From contig QCIX01000008.1 in NCBI GenBank assembly GCA_003216355.1, positions 1 through 55,582 on the forward strand: DNA of 55,582 bases, written 5' to 3'. Source of the DNA: Prochlorococcus sp. AG-402-N23. Its GTDB lineage: Bacteria > Cyanobacteriota > Cyanobacteriia > PCC-6307 > Cyanobiaceae. The position numbers and the translations under genes were made by a program. Positions 9,455 to 19,376 of the stretch are shown here, one piece after another; position 1 is the first letter of the stretch; each line of letters opens with the position of its first letter. The notes under the pieces are model-generated. The model did no database searches, was not told where the DNA came from, and worked only from the letters and a program-made list of their open reading frames with translations.

Positions 9455-9808
9455 TTAATTTAATGGAATTAGATAAATTGTTTTTGACTCTTTTTTAAGA
9501 TCGATTTTAAATTCCTGACCAGGTTCTAGACCTAATTTTTTGGTGTAAGCATGACCAATTAATAGGTTACCATTGCCATGAACTTTAGTTTTGAATTCTG
9601 TCTGTCTGCCTCTTGAAGCTCTATTACCATTTTTCCCCTGACGACCATTTCCTATTTTGTAGCCCTTAGCTTCGATAAGCGCCCTATAAAAACTTTTTCT
9701 TAAGATTCTTCCGCTAGGACCTACGTACCCACAACCTTTTGCTATCTCTTCTTCAGATTTTTTACTTAATAATTTTGCTTTTTCAAGAAGTTCTTTTCCT
9801 TCAAGCAT
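9455..9808 (-). CDS. cyAbrB-type transcriptional regulator
   Basis: The 117-residue protein matches cyanobacterial AbrB-like regulators, which have the AbrB DNA-binding segment in the C-terminal half rather than the N-terminal half. Visible parts are an N-terminal helical region (LEKAKLLSKKSEEEIAKGCGYVG), a basic linker (GRQGKNGNRASRGRQTEF) and the C-terminal swapped-hairpin-like segment (VHGNGNLLIGHAYTKKLGLEPGQEFKIDL). Family members regulate carbon/nitrogen balance genes in other cyanobacteria; targets here are unknown. It stands alone between ribE and ctaE. Confidence 0.88.
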   Translation of the reverse strand: MLEGKELLEKAKLLSKKSEEEIAKGCGYVGPSGRILRKSFYRALIEAKGYKIGNGRQGKNGNRASRGRQTEFKTKVHGNGNLLIGHAYTKKLGLEPGQEFKIDLKKESKTIYLIPLN

Positions 9809-9905
9809 TATCTGACAAATTTCTAATTATATATTCTTACTAAAAAGGAGAACTGTGGCAATATAAATTAATAAAAAATATATTTAATTTTTTAAATTTA
9901 GTTTT

Positions 9906-10508
9906 TTATAAAAGATACAAGATAATAAATAAAATAACCCATATTCCATCTACAAAATGCCAGTACAATTCAACAGCTTCCAATGGGAACATATTTTGAC
10001 TAGTTAATCTTCCACCATTGATTCTTGATTGCCAAGCAATAATTAAAATCATTAAAGTGCCTAAAGTGACATGTAATCCATGAAAACCAGTAAGAGCATA
10101 AAAAGTACTTGCGAATAAATTATCGGTTAATCCAAAAGGTAAATGAAAATATTCAAATAATTGACATATTAAAAATATAATTCCAAGAAAAGCAGTAATA
10201 AATAACCATTTTTGGGAATCAGAGTTTTTATCTTTTAAAAGTGCTTTGCCTGCTTTATGGAAAGTTGCACTACTAACAAGTAACAAAATTGTATTGAGTG
10301 TAGGTATTGGTAGTTCTAATTCATAAATAGCACCATCAGGTAATGGATTAACTGCTTTATAAGTTAAATAAGCAGCAAAGAATCCAGCAAAAGTCATTCC
10401 GTCCGCAATTAGGAAAGTTATAAGACCAAACATTCTGAAGTCTTCATGAGTTTCATTAACTTCAGAATTATTTTTTTGAATTTCTTTTGAGCTTTCTAGA
10501 GTTGTCAT
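9906..10508 (-). CDS. ctaE: Cytochrome c oxidase subunit III
   Basis: This is a 200-residue, five-helix membrane protein of the heme-copper oxidase subunit III family. Signs are DFRMFGLITFLIADGMTFAGFFAAYL near the N-terminus, TGFHGLHVTLGTLMI in the middle and EAVELYWHFVDGIWVILFIILYLL at the end. It is the short cyanobacterial form, without the first two helices of mitochondrial subunit III. It has no redox cofactor and stabilises subunit I. It is the last gene of ctaC-ctaD-ctaE, 6 bases after ctaD. Confidence 0.96.
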   Translation of the reverse strand: MTTLESSKEIQKNNSEVNETHEDFRMFGLITFLIADGMTFAGFFAAYLTYKAVNPLPDGAIYELELPIPTLNTILLLVSSATFHKAGKALLKDKNSDSQKWLFITAFLGIIFLICQLFEYFHLPFGLTDNLFASTFYALTGFHGLHVTLGTLMILIIAWQSRINGGRLTSQNMFPLEAVELYWHFVDGIWVILFIILYLL

Positions 10509-10514
10509 ATGTTT

Positions 10515-12140
10515 TTATTTTTGTTCAGAAATTTCTTTACCATAACCATAAGGTTCTTCAACTAATGGAGCTTCTCCTTCCCAATTTTCAACTGGAGGTG
10601 GAGAAGATGTTAACCATTCAGGTGTAAGAGCATTCCAAGGGTTATCGCCAGCATCTTTCCCATTTCTAACGCTAAGGAATACATTAATTAAAAAAGGAAT
10701 TGTACTTATAGCCATCAAAAGAGCCCCTAGGCTACTAATTTGATTAACGAACTGGAATTGAGGATCATATTCTGCAACTCTTCTTGGCATTCCATTTAAA
10801 CCAAGCCAATGTTGAGGAGCAAAGCACAAGTTAAATCCAATAAAGGTAATGATAAAATGTAAAATTCCTAATTTTTCATTGAGCATTTTTCCAGTTACTT
10901 TAGGGAACCAATGATAAATTGAAGAGAAAATAATAAAAACAGTCCCTCCATAAACTATGTAATGAAAATGGGCTACAACGAAATAGGTATCATGTACGTG
11001 AATATCGAAAGGGACCTGTGCCAAAGCAACTCCTGTAATACCTCCAAAAACAAAATTTATAATAAACCCGCAAGAGAATAGCATTGCACTATTGATGGAA
11101 ATTTTACCTCCCCATAATGTTGCAACCCAATTGAAAAATTTTATACCTGTTGGAACAGCAATAAATGCTGTGGCAATAGTAAAGAATAATCTCATCCAAG
11201 GAGGCGTTCCACTAGTAAACATGTGATGCGCCCAAACAACTAAACCTAAAACTACTATCCCCATTATTGAAAAAACCATTGTTGTATATCCAAAAAGTGG
11301 TTTTCTAGCATGTATAGGAAGTATTTCACTAACCAAACCAAAGGCAGGAAGGACCATAATGTATACAGCTGGATGAGAATAAAACCAAAATAAATGCTGA
11401 TAAACTACGACATTGCCACCTAAAACAGGATTGAAAAAACCTGTATTAGCGATGATATCGAAGCTAAGTAGAATTAAAGTGCCTGCTAAAACAGGAGTTG
11501 ACAAAACAACTAATAGACTTGTCCCAAGCATTGCCCAACAATACATTGGCAATTGCATAAGTTTTAATCCTGGCCTTCTTAATTTTATAATGGTCGCGAT
11601 AAAGTTTATTCCACCAAATATAGAACTACCTCCAAGTAATAGAACGCTAAGAATCCAAATAATTTGTCCCGATTGAGGAGTAGTTATGCTCAAAGGTGGA
11701 TAAGCCGTCCATCCAGCCTGAGCAGCACCCTCAACAAAATAGCTTGCTACTAGCATCAAACCTGAAGGAGGAATTAACCAAAAAGCTACGGCATTTAATC
11801 TTGGGAATGCCATATCTCTCGCACCTACATAAAATGGAATTAAATAATTTCCAAAAGCACCGTTTACTACAGGCACTATCCAAAGAAATATCATTATTGT
11901 TCCGTGTAAAGTTAAAACTTGGTTATAAACATCTCTTGGCATAAAATCAGACATTGGACTAGCCAGTTCAATTCTTATAGCGCTCGCTAAGGTTCCTCCT
12001 ATTAAATAAAAAAGAAAACCGCAAACCAAGTACTGTATCCCAATTACTTTATGATCAAGGCTAAAACTAAAGTATCTAAGCCAGCCTTTAGGTTGAAGGC
12101 TTTCATTATTAGTTTTTTGTGGATCAATTGATATTGTCAT
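10515..12140 (-). CDS. ctaD: Cytochrome c oxidase subunit I
   Basis: This catalytic subunit carries heme a and the heme a3-CuB centre and reduces O2 to water, in thylakoid and possibly cytoplasmic membranes. The 541-residue protein shows LTLHGTIMIFLW (heme a ligand region), FWFYSHPAVYIMVLP (CuB His and cross-linked Tyr), WAHHMFTSG (two further CuB His) and HDTYFVVAHFHYI (heme ligands). The sequence YSHPAVY replaces GHPEVY: the D-channel Glu is absent and Tyr-Ser sits beside it, the hallmark of type A2 oxidases. Its start overlaps the ctaC stop as ATGA, so the two are translationally coupled. Confidence 0.98.
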   Translation of the reverse strand: MTISIDPQKTNNESLQPKGWLRYFSFSLDHKVIGIQYLVCGFLFYLIGGTLASAIRIELASPMSDFMPRDVYNQVLTLHGTIMIFLWIVPVVNGAFGNYLIPFYVGARDMAFPRLNAVAFWLIPPSGLMLVASYFVEGAAQAGWTAYPPLSITTPQSGQIIWILSVLLLGGSSIFGGINFIATIIKLRRPGLKLMQLPMYCWAMLGTSLLVVLSTPVLAGTLILLSFDIIANTGFFNPVLGGNVVVYQHLFWFYSHPAVYIMVLPAFGLVSEILPIHARKPLFGYTTMVFSIMGIVVLGLVVWAHHMFTSGTPPWMRLFFTIATAFIAVPTGIKFFNWVATLWGGKISINSAMLFSCGFIINFVFGGITGVALAQVPFDIHVHDTYFVVAHFHYIVYGGTVFIIFSSIYHWFPKVTGKMLNEKLGILHFIITFIGFNLCFAPQHWLGLNGMPRRVAEYDPQFQFVNQISSLGALLMAISTIPFLINVFLSVRNGKDAGDNPWNALTPEWLTSSPPPVENWEGEAPLVEEPYGYGKEISEQK

Positions 12141-12940
12141 AAATTTACCTCTGGTTTTTTATTTTTGTTAAACCATTCGTTGTAATCAGATTCTTCTTCA
12201 ACAATTATGGAGGCTCTCATTCCTCCATGATATGGGCCGCATAATTCTGCACAAATTATTGGATATTTTCCTACTTTTGTAGGAGTGAAATTTAGAATAG
12301 TAGGTTGTCCAGGAATAATATCCTGTTTAATTCTGAACTCTGGTACCCAAAAAGCATGAATTACATCTTTGGATTCCATTTTCATTGATACTTTTTGATC
12401 AACAGGTACGTGTAGTTCTCCTGATATGAAATTGCCCTTGGGATAATTGAATAGAAATGCAAATTGCATAGCTGAGACTTCAATTGATAAATTATTTATT
12501 GGTATTTCATTATCAGAAGTTTGACTTATACCAGCCCATATTTTTTCAGTGTTAGAAGTCATCATTTTGTGATTATGATTTAGTTCTTTCATCCCTCCCA
12601 TTCGATCGTAGATGTTGTAGCTATATAAACCTATTAATAAAACAATTATTGAAGGGATAATTGTCCATACAATTTCTAAGCTTAAATTCCCCTCTAAAGC
12701 TATACCATCGCCTATCTGATCATTTCTTTTTCTAAACTTAAATAAGCTATAAATAACTGCTATTGTCATTCCTATAAAAATAATTAATCCAATGATGAAA
12801 AGAATTTTAAAAAGTTCATCGTAAATTGGGGCATTTATACTCGCTTCAGCTGGGAGCAAATTTACATTAAAACCAATCCAAAAAGATATAGCAAAAACTA
12901 GTGAAATAATTAGTATTAAATAAATGTTTTTATTTAACAA
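12137..12940 (-). CDS. ctaC: Cytochrome c oxidase subunit II
   Basis: This subunit accepts electrons from soluble cytochrome c or plastocyanin through the binuclear CuA site. The 267-residue protein has an N-terminal hydrophobic segment, two transmembrane helices (about residues 40-105) and a periplasmic or lumenal cupredoxin domain. The CuA ligands are visible in VIHAFWVPEF and in CAELCGPYHGGM (C-x3-C-x3-H-x2-M). It is the first gene of the oxidase operon, overlaps ctaD by 4 bases and is divergent from ctaA across 215 bases. Confidence 0.97.
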   Translation of the reverse strand: MLNKNIYLILIISLVFAISFWIGFNVNLLPAEASINAPIYDELFKILFIIGLIIFIGMTIAVIYSLFKFRKRNDQIGDGIALEGNLSLEIVWTIIPSIIVLLIGLYSYNIYDRMGGMKELNHNHKMMTSNTEKIWAGISQTSDNEIPINNLSIEVSAMQFAFLFNYPKGNFISGELHVPVDQKVSMKMESKDVIHAFWVPEFRIKQDIIPGQPTILNFTPTKVGKYPIICAELCGPYHGGMRASIIVEEESDYNEWFNKNKKPEVNL

Positions 12941-13155
12941 TTGATCTCTAAAAATTTGTATTTATATCCTCAAGATATTCAATTTTTTTAATCCTGCATA
13001 CTTTGTTAAAAGAAAAACATTTAAATTCACAACTTCTTAAGATTTATGAAATAAAAGGCGTATTATTAATAACTTTTTAGAGTTAATTGTCAGGGAAAAA
13101 AGATTAAATTAGTAAATTATTTTTTAAATTAAACATATTAATTTTTAATTAATGT
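12941..13155. promoter_or_regulatory. Divergent intergenic region between ctaC and ctaA
   Basis: These 215 bases separate the leftward oxidase operon from the rightward heme A pathway genes and must hold start signals for both. The stretch is very AT-rich. I see no tRNA, credible small ORF, strong hairpin or operator that I can name. Confidence 0.4.
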
Positions 13156-14130
13156 TTGGTTTTTGAATCTAATTTATTATGCAAAATAATAGATTTTATC
13201 AATTTGATTAATAACCAATTATATAAATCAAAATATCTAACAATTTTTAAAAGGTTGGGAAGTCATAGTGTACTTGCACTCATCGCACTAATCGTAATTG
13301 GAGGTGCTACGAGAGTCATGGAGGCGGGACTTGCATGCCCAGATTGGCCATTATGTTATGGATCTTTTTTGCCTTTTAATCATATGAACCTAAGAGTATT
13401 TCTAGAGTGGTTTCATCGTCTAGATGCTTTTCTTGTTGGAATATTAATTCTTTTTAAATTTGCCCTTTCAATTATTTGGAAAAATGAAATTCCAAATTGG
13501 TTACCTAAAACTTATTCATTATTACTTTTTCTTGTTATTGTCCAAGGATCTTTTGGAGCTTTAACAGTAATAAACCTGCTTGATTCATATACTGTTACTG
13601 GACATCTTTTAATAGCTTTTCTACTTCTCATCACAACAATTTCAATAAATCAAAATTTAGAAAATAACGAAATAGAAGAGCCATTAATTTGGTGGAGATT
13701 ATTATTATTTGTTCCTCTTTTACTTACTCTGATTCAATCTTTTATTGGAGTAAGGCTTTCATCAACCTGGTCAGCACATCTTTGCTTATCTTTTAATAAA
13801 CAATGTCTAATTCTAAATACTCATAAATTATTTGCTTTTCCAATTGCTTTTTCAATTCTATTAATTATTGCTACTGCAATTTATAAGAGAAGTTTGCTTA
13901 GTGAAAATTGGAAATATCTTTCAGCACTTATCTTTCTCTTGTTTTCCCAAATTGCTTTGGGTGTTTTAAGTCTTAAAACAAATTTGAATGAGCCTATTTT
14001 TATTATCGGTCATCAACTTAACGCCTCTTTATTTATTGCGATATTAACAACATTAATTTTTAGAAATCCTTTTACCAAAAAAGGTCTAAACCACTCCCTA
14101 CATTCTCAAATGGTTGGTATCAATTCATGA
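13156..14130 (+). CDS. ctaA: Heme A synthase
   Basis: The enzyme oxidises the C8 methyl group of heme O to a formyl group, giving heme A for the oxidase encoded next door. The 324-residue protein has about eight membrane helices in two homologous halves, and His residues in [24 protein letters not shown] and IIGHQLNA that fit the heme-binding and active-site positions. [21 protein letters not shown] is the family signature with its Cys pair. The start is TTG at 13156; the ATG at 13152 is in another frame and stops at once. The gene overlaps ctaB by 4 bases (ATGA). Confidence 0.94.
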   Translation: MVFESNLLCKIIDFINLINNQLYKSKYLTIFKRLGSHSVLALIALIVIGGATRVMEAGLACPDWPLCYGSFLPFNHMNLRVFLEWFHRLDAFLVGILILFKFALSIIWKNEIPNWLPKTYSLLLFLVIVQGSFGALTVINLLDSYTVTGHLLIAFLLLITTISINQNLENNEIEEPLIWWRLLLFVPLLLTLIQSFIGVRLSSTWSAHLCLSFNKQCLILNTHKLFAFPIAFSILLIIATAIYKRSLLSENWKYLSALIFLLFSQIALGVLSLKTNLNEPIFIIGHQLNASLFIAILTTLIFRNPFTKKGLNHSLHSQMVGINS

Positions 14131-15128
14131 ACAGTAGTAACTTAGAAAACTTGAACTACAAATTACCAATTAGAGATCAAGTTGTAACTTCAAGAAAAAG
14201 ATTAACTTTGCCGCCCTGGCTTGAAGTAGCAAAACCTAGATTAATCCCACTTTTATTGGCAACAACTTTGGGAGGAATGGCTTTAACAGAAGAGTGGCCT
14301 TTGTCTTCACCGAAACTTATCTGTACTTTAGGAGGCGGCGCTTTGGCAGCAGCAGCAGCAGGAGCTCTTAATTGCTTGTGGGAAATGGAATTAGACAAGA
14401 AGATGACAAGAACTAGCAAAAGAGCCTTGCCAGCAGGAAAGTTGTCATCTGAGACTGTATTTTTAGCTGCCGTATCATGTACTTTGGCAGCTTCGATGCT
14501 CTTAGTAAGTGGTGTAAATTATTTAGCTGCGGGATTAACTCTTCTCGGTTTATTTAGCTACGTTATTTTATATACAGTTATTTTGAAACCTCGTACAACA
14601 AAAAATATTGTTTTCGGAGGAGTTGCTGGTGCGATACCACCTTTAGTTGGAGCATCTGCTGCTACAGGGCATGTAGGTCTTAGTGGTTGGTGGTTGTTTG
14701 GTTTAGTAATGTTGTGGACCCCAGCTCATTTTTGGGCACTTGCAATTTTGTTGAAGGATGATTACGCATCTGTTGGTATTCCTATGCTCCCTTCTGTCAA
14801 AGGATCTGTTTTTACTGCTAAAGCGATTTCTCGTTATGGATGGGCAACAGTTTTAATGAGTATTATGGGAGTTTTTGCTTTGCCTGAAGGGGGTCTCTTA
14901 TACGGAATTATGTTATTGCCATTTAATGGAAGACTTTTGCAATTAATAAATGAATTAAAGAAATCTCCTGAAGATCTTTCAAGAGCAAAGTCTCTTTTTA
15001 GGTGGTCTATTCTATATATGTTTGGCATTTGTCTTTTGTTATTAATTTCCAGAACCCAACTATCCGTAGAATTTGAGCAGCAATCTATGCAAATATTTTT
15101 ATCTATAGTATCCCTGCTTAGTAATTAA
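14127..15128 (+). CDS. ctaB: Protoheme IX farnesyltransferase (heme O synthase)
   Basis: This protein adds a farnesyl group to heme B to make heme O, the substrate of CtaA. The 333-residue protein is a UbiA-superfamily prenyltransferase with about nine helices. The first Asp-rich site is in [21 protein letters not shown] and the second active loop is near [17 protein letters not shown], which is typical of CtaB/COX10. It is translationally coupled to ctaA. The ABC transporter gene follows after about 40 bases. Confidence 0.97.
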   Translation: MNSSNLENLNYKLPIRDQVVTSRKRLTLPPWLEVAKPRLIPLLLATTLGGMALTEEWPLSSPKLICTLGGGALAAAAAGALNCLWEMELDKKMTRTSKRALPAGKLSSETVFLAAVSCTLAASMLLVSGVNYLAAGLTLLGLFSYVILYTVILKPRTTKNIVFGGVAGAIPPLVGASAATGHVGLSGWWLFGLVMLWTPAHFWALAILLKDDYASVGIPMLPSVKGSVFTAKAISRYGWATVLMSIMGVFALPEGGLLYGIMLLPFNGRLLQLINELKKSPEDLSRAKSLFRWSILYMFGICLLLLISRTQLSVEFEQQSMQIFLSIVSLLSN

Positions 15129-15167
15129 ATTAGATGTAAAATGTTTTTTAAGTAAATAGTAAGGTTG

Positions 15168-16184
15168 ATGAATTATATAAAAGTTAAAGGGCTCTCAAAA
15201 TCTTATTCAGATATCAAAGCATTAAAAAATTTATCAATGGAAATTGAAGCTGGCACATTATTCGGAATACTTGGTCCAAATGGTGCTGGCAAATCAACAC
15301 TAATAAAAATACTCGCTACTTTAATAGAGCCTGACAGTGGAGAAGTTTTTATAAATAATATTAATCTGATAAAAAATTCAAGGAAAATCAGAGAATTAAT
15401 TGGTTATGTTGCCCAAGACATTGCACTTGATAAAATATTAACTGGACGAGAGCTTTTGGATTTTCAATCAGATTTATATCACATCAACAAAAACAAAAAA
15501 TTTGAGAGGATAAAGAAATTAATAGATCAATTAGAAATGAATGATTGGATTGATCGTAAGTGCGGAACTTATTCAGGGGGAATGAAAAGAAGAATAGATC
15601 TGGCAGCTGGACTTTTACATTTGCCCCAAGTATTAATTTTGGATGAACCTACAGTTGGTTTAGATATTGAAAGCAGAAAAATTATATGGCAACTTTTGAA
15701 AGATTTGAGAGATAATGGAATAACCATTATCTTAAGCAGTCACTATCTTGATGAAATAGATAAATTGGCAGACAGATTAGTGATAATTGATAATGGAACA
15801 GTTATAGCGCAAGGGACTCCTGCAGAGCTCAAAAATAAACTAGGAGGAGATAGAGTAACTTTGAAAGTAAGAGAATTTAGTAATCAGGAAGAAGCAAAAA
15901 ATATATGTCAAATTTTATCTTCAATAGATGGAATTAGTCAGATTATAATAAATCAAGCTCAAGGTTTCTCGATAAATTTTGTAGCAGATAAGGAAAAAGA
16001 TTTACTTACGAAACTCAAAGTGGAATTGGCCTTTTCAAAGTTTGAAATTTTTTCTCTAACCCAAAGTCAGCCAAGCTTAGATGATGTATATCTTCAAGCA
16101 ACTGGGAAAACTTTATTGGATGCAGAAATTTCTATGGCAGGGAAAAGAGACCTTAAAAAAGAATCAAAGCAATCAATGCGATAA
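15168..16184 (+). CDS. ABC exporter ATP-binding protein (DrrA-type)
   Basis: This is a 338-residue ATPase of an ABC-2 type exporter. Walker A is GPNGAGKST, the signature is YSGGMKRR, Walker B is VLILDEPTVGLD and the H-loop is SSHYLDEID. A C-terminal extension of about 100 residues, ending in DDVYLQATGKTL, is typical of the DrrA/multidrug and polysaccharide-export branch. I chose ATG 15168, with AAGG just upstream, over the preceding in-frame TTG. It pairs with the permease at 16233. The transported substrate is unknown; position downstream of ctaAB may only be co-transcription. Confidence 0.92.
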   Translation: MNYIKVKGLSKSYSDIKALKNLSMEIEAGTLFGILGPNGAGKSTLIKILATLIEPDSGEVFINNINLIKNSRKIRELIGYVAQDIALDKILTGRELLDFQSDLYHINKNKKFERIKKLIDQLEMNDWIDRKCGTYSGGMKRRIDLAAGLLHLPQVLILDEPTVGLDIESRKIIWQLLKDLRDNGITIILSSHYLDEIDKLADRLVIIDNGTVIAQGTPAELKNKLGGDRVTLKVREFSNQEEAKNICQILSSIDGISQIIINQAQGFSINFVADKEKDLLTKLKVELAFSKFEIFSLTQSQPSLDDVYLQATGKTLLDAEISMAGKRDLKKESKQSMR

Positions 16185-16232
16185 AAAAACTTTTGGTTTA
16201 ATAATTATAATGAATACTAAATACTGCTAATT

Positions 16233-17057
16233 ATGGAATTACAACAGTATAATTTGTTTTTTTTATACCAAGAAACATTTGCCTTAACAAAGAGGTTATT
16301 TATTCAATTAAAAAGAAGACCATCAACTCTTTTAGCAGGAATATTACAACCCATAATTTGGCTTTTTTTATTTGGAGCACTATTCTCTAAAGCTCCTGAA
16401 GGTTTTTTACCAGGAGTTGATTCTTATGGGAACTTTTTAGGGGCGGGACTTATTGTTTTTACTGCTTTTAGCGGAGCCTTAAACTCTGGTCTTCCTTTAA
16501 TGTTTGATAGAGAGTTTGGATTTCTTAATAGATTACTTGTGGCTCCTTTAACCAGTAGATTATCCATAGTTTTATCTTCTTTTATCTATATAACAATTCT
16601 AAGCTTTGTTCAGAGTATTGTAATAATGGTTGTTTCATACATTTTGGGTTATGGATGGCCTAACTTATATGGTTTAGGAATTGTTTTTACAACATTAATT
16701 CTATTGGTTCTTTTTGTGACATCAATAAGTTTATGTTTAGCGTTTGTTTTGCCCGGACATATTGAATTAATCGCTCTTATATTTGTGATAAACTTACCTC
16801 TTCTTTTTGCAAGCACCGCTTTAGCTCCAATCTCATTCATGCCAAATTGGCTTGGGTGGTTAGCCTCATTAAATCCATTAACTTTTGCGATTGAACCTAT
16901 TAGGACTGCTTATACAGAAACTATGAATTTAGAATTAGTGGCTTTACATGCCCCGTATGGTGATTTAACTTGTAAGAGTTGTATATCAATTTTATTTTCT
17001 TTAACAGTTTTTTCCTTGATTATCATAAGGCCTATGTTAAATAGAAAGTTAAATTAG
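16233..17057 (+). CDS. ABC-2 type exporter permease (DrrB-type)
   Basis: The 274-residue membrane partner of the preceding ATPase has six predicted helices and the ABC-2 signature region (FVINLPLLFASTALAPISFMPNWLGWLASLNPLTFAIEPIRTAY read in pieces). An amphipathic N-terminal segment (LTKRLFIQLKRRPSTLL) precedes the first helix, as in DrrB/NodJ proteins. The gap to the ATPase gene is about 48 bases. Substrate is not predictable from sequence. Confidence 0.9.
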   Translation: MELQQYNLFFLYQETFALTKRLFIQLKRRPSTLLAGILQPIIWLFLFGALFSKAPEGFLPGVDSYGNFLGAGLIVFTAFSGALNSGLPLMFDREFGFLNRLLVAPLTSRLSIVLSSFIYITILSFVQSIVIMVVSYILGYGWPNLYGLGIVFTTLILLVLFVTSISLCLAFVLPGHIELIALIFVINLPLLFASTALAPISFMPNWLGWLASLNPLTFAIEPIRTAYTETMNLELVALHAPYGDLTCKSCISILFSLTVFSLIIIRPMLNRKLN

Positions 17058-17064
17058 TAAATTT

Positions 17065-17544
17065 ATGCTTTTAAAAAATCATCTTATAGAAGTTTTTAAA
17101 AAAGCCTCTTCAGAAAATAATATTTTACTTAAAGAAAATATTGTTCTTAAGTGGGTGCATAGATTTGGGATTGATTCTTTAAATGATTTATTAATCCAGA
17201 CCCCAGCTCTAAGGGAATATCAGCTTGAAGAAGAAAATCAAGAACAAACCACTTTAATAGATGAAGTATATGATGAAGAAAATCAAGAACAAATTACTTT
17301 AATAGATGAAGTATATGATGAAGAAAATCAAGAACAAATTAAATTTGAATTATCAAAAACTTCTGAAAATATAGAAGAAACAAAATGGGAATCAAATCAC
17401 CTTGAAACTTCTAGCAGTAATGGAATATTTAACAAAGATCAAAATTCTAATAATATAAAAGAACTCACTGATATCCAGAAATTACCACTGCCTAATATTA
17501 AAAATTTAAGAAAGTGGATTAATAACGATAAAAAAGCTAGTTAG
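17065..17544 (+). CDS. Hypothetical acidic protein with 15-residue tandem repeats
   Basis: I do not recognise this 159-residue protein. It has a helical N-terminal part (about residues 1-53, with LKWVHRFGIDSLNDLL), a central acidic repeat of the unit EENQEQTTLIDEVYD (two full copies and the start of a third), an Asn/Ser-rich linker and a C-terminal LPLPNIKNLRKWIN that looks like a conserved short motif. There is no signal peptide or membrane segment. It follows the exporter permease by 7 bases and is convergent with groEL, with 3 bases between the stop codons. Function unknown; a protein-protein adaptor would fit the shape but is only inference. Confidence 0.7.
   Translation: MLLKNHLIEVFKKASSENNILLKENIVLKWVHRFGIDSLNDLLIQTPALREYQLEEENQEQTTLIDEVYDEENQEQITLIDEVYDEENQEQIKFELSKTSENIEETKWESNHLETSSSNGIFNKDQNSNNIKELTDIQKLPLPNIKNLRKWINNDKKAS
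17230..17340 (+). repeat. 45-bp tandem repeat, about 2.5 copies
   Basis: Units at 17230-17274 and 17275-17319 differ only in one codon-sized stretch (acc versus att). The first 21 bases of a third copy follow at 17320-17340. The period is in frame and encodes 15 residues of the acidic hypothetical protein. Confidence 0.93.
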
Positions 17545-17549
17545 CTTTT
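17532..17549. terminator. Possible weak hairpin at the convergent gene end
   Basis: AAAAGCTA and TAGCTTTT form an inverted repeat spanning the 3-base gap between the acidic hypothetical gene and groEL. It is short and AT-rich, with an effective stem of about six pairs, so termination is only a possibility. Confidence 0.3.
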
Positions 17550-19245
17550 ACATCATACCCGGCATTCCCATGCCACCCATTCCTGGCATTCCCATGCCAC
17601 CCATTCCTGGCATTCCCATGCCACCCATTCCCCCCATTGGATCTCCACCTGGTCCTCCAGGGGCTACGGCTTCAGGTTCTGGAATATCGGCCATCGCAAC
17701 TTCTGTTGTGAGGAGCATAGCTGCAATAGATACTGAATCTTGAAGAGCTAATCTTATTACTTTGGTTGGATCTAATATTCCTGAATCTTTTAAATCCTCA
17801 TATTGTCCTGAATTAGCATTAAAGCCTTTGTTAAGCCTTTGAATTTCAGCGACAACTACATCACCATTAAAACCAGCATTTTTTGCTATTTGTTTGGTAG
17901 GTTCCAAAAGGGCTTCTTTAACTATATTTATCCCCGTTCTTAAATCATCTGAAGATGTTTCACTTAAATTTAAAAGGTCATCTGATATTTCAATTAAAGT
18001 TTGTCCTCCTCCAGAAACAACACCCTCTTCAATAGCAGCTTTCGTAGCATTAAGGGAATCTTCGATTCTCAACTTTTTATACTTCATCTCTGTTTCTGTA
18101 GCAGCTCCTACTTTGATAAGAGCTACTCCTCCGGATAGTTTGGCTATCCTTTCATTGATTTTATCCTGATCATACTCAGATTCAGTTATATTAACTTCTC
18201 TCTTTAATTTCTCTACTCGTGCTTTAACTAAATCTTTAGTGTCTTCGAAGGCAACAATTGTAGTTTTATCCTTTGTGATAGTTATTTTTTTTGCTTTGCC
18301 TAAATCATTAATCGATACTTTATCAAGTGTCATCGATTTATCTTCGCTAATTAACTTAGCCCCTGTAAGAATTGCAATATCTTCAAGGGCAGCTTTTCTT
18401 CTCTCACCAAATAACGGAGCTCTTACGGAAGCTACATTTAAAACCCCACTATTCTTATTCAAAACCAGAGTGGTTAAAGCCTCTCCTTCGATATCTTCAG
18501 CAAGAATTAGAAAAGGTGAGCCTGACTTCTGAATTTCTTCAAGTATTGGAACTAGATCAACTAAAGTTGAGATTTTTTGATCAGTTATTAATATTTTAGG
18601 GTTTTCAAGTTCACAAACTTGTCTTTCTTGGTCTGTTACGAAATATGGAGAACTATAACCTCTATCAAAAGACATTCCTTCAGTTATATCTAATTCTGTT
18701 TCTAGTGATTGAGATTCTTCAACAGTTATTACACCATCTGAAGTAACAATATCCATTGCTTTCGAAATTATAGATCCAATTTCTTCATCACCTCCAGCAC
18801 TAACTGTTGCAACTTTTTGGATATCAGAACCACTTAATGAAATACTTTTGGAATTTAATTTTTCTAGAACAAAAGCTAGACCTGCCTCCATACCTTTTTT
18901 TAACTCCATAGGGTTGGCGCCAGAAGCAATATTTTTTAATCCCTCCTGCACCATCTTCTGAGTCAAAATGGTTGCTGTAGTTGTCCCATCACCAGCACTC
19001 TCTTTTGTCTTGGATGCAACTTGTTCTATTAATTTCGCACCTAAATTAGAAATAGGGTTTTCAATCTCTATCTCTTTAGCAACTGTAGATCCATCTCTTA
19101 CTATATCTGGCGAACCAAATTTCTTTTCTATTACGACGTTTTTTGCTTTTGGCCCAATAGTAACCTTTACTGCATTAGCAACGAAATTCACACCTTTTTC
19201 TAGCGCTTCTCTTGATTCATTAGAAAAACTTAACTGTTTAGCCAT
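17548..19245 (-). CDS. groEL: 60 kDa chaperonin, GroEL paralogue without adjacent groES
   Basis: This is an ATP-driven chaperonin subunit of 565 residues. ATP-site motifs are TIGPKAKNV (about 29-37) and DGTTTAT (86-92), and [12 protein letters not shown] precedes the C-terminal equatorial part. The C-terminal tail is long and made of MGMPGMGG repeats. No groES lies beside it and no CIRCE element (TTAGCACTC-N9-GAGTGCTAA) is visible in the 131 bases upstream. This suggests the second, non-groES-linked GroEL of cyanobacteria, with groESL expected elsewhere; I infer that from general knowledge of the group. Confidence 0.95.
   Translation of the reverse strand: MAKQLSFSNESREALEKGVNFVANAVKVTIGPKAKNVVIEKKFGSPDIVRDGSTVAKEIEIENPISNLGAKLIEQVASKTKESAGDGTTTATILTQKMVQEGLKNIASGANPMELKKGMEAGLAFVLEKLNSKSISLSGSDIQKVATVSAGGDEEIGSIISKAMDIVTSDGVITVEESQSLETELDITEGMSFDRGYSSPYFVTDQERQVCELENPKILITDQKISTLVDLVPILEEIQKSGSPFLILAEDIEGEALTTLVLNKNSGVLNVASVRAPLFGERRKAALEDIAILTGAKLISEDKSMTLDKVSINDLGKAKKITITKDKTTIVAFEDTKDLVKARVEKLKREVNITESEYDQDKINERIAKLSGGVALIKVGAATETEMKYKKLRIEDSLNATKAAIEEGVVSGGGQTLIEISDDLLNLSETSSDDLRTGINIVKEALLEPTKQIAKNAGFNGDVVVAEIQRLNKGFNANSGQYEDLKDSGILDPTKVIRLALQDSVSIAAMLLTTEVAMADIPEPEAVAPGGPGGDPMGGMGGMGMPGMGGMGMPGMGGMGMPGMM
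17561..17632 (-). repeat. 24-bp tandem repeat encoding the GroEL C-terminal Gly-Met tail
   Basis: Three consecutive 24-base units start at 17561, 17585 and 17609; the last differs only in its final base. Each encodes one [12 protein letters not shown] unit of the flexible GroEL tail. Nearly identical DNA between units means copy number can change easily by slippage. Confidence 0.9.
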
Positions 19246-19376
19246 GTTTACTTGATCTTTAGTCTTATTCTAATCTCCCATAGAATCATTTTTAAGGGAT
19301 ATTTAATTAAGTGGGGAAAGCCGAATTTCTTTTAATGAGACATACAAATTAACTCAAATAAGAGTATCTTTAAGTT

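Noticed and set aside
11413..11944. Two rightward frames antisense to ctaD
   Set aside because: ctaD is intact and highly conserved across both; no independent start or ribosome-site support.
17561..17632. Short tandem units considered as a CRISPR array
   Set aside because: The units are contiguous with no spacers and encode the GroEL tail in frame.
19246..19376. Search for a CIRCE heat-shock operator upstream of groEL
   Set aside because: No TTAGCACTC / GAGTGCTAA inverted repeat is present.
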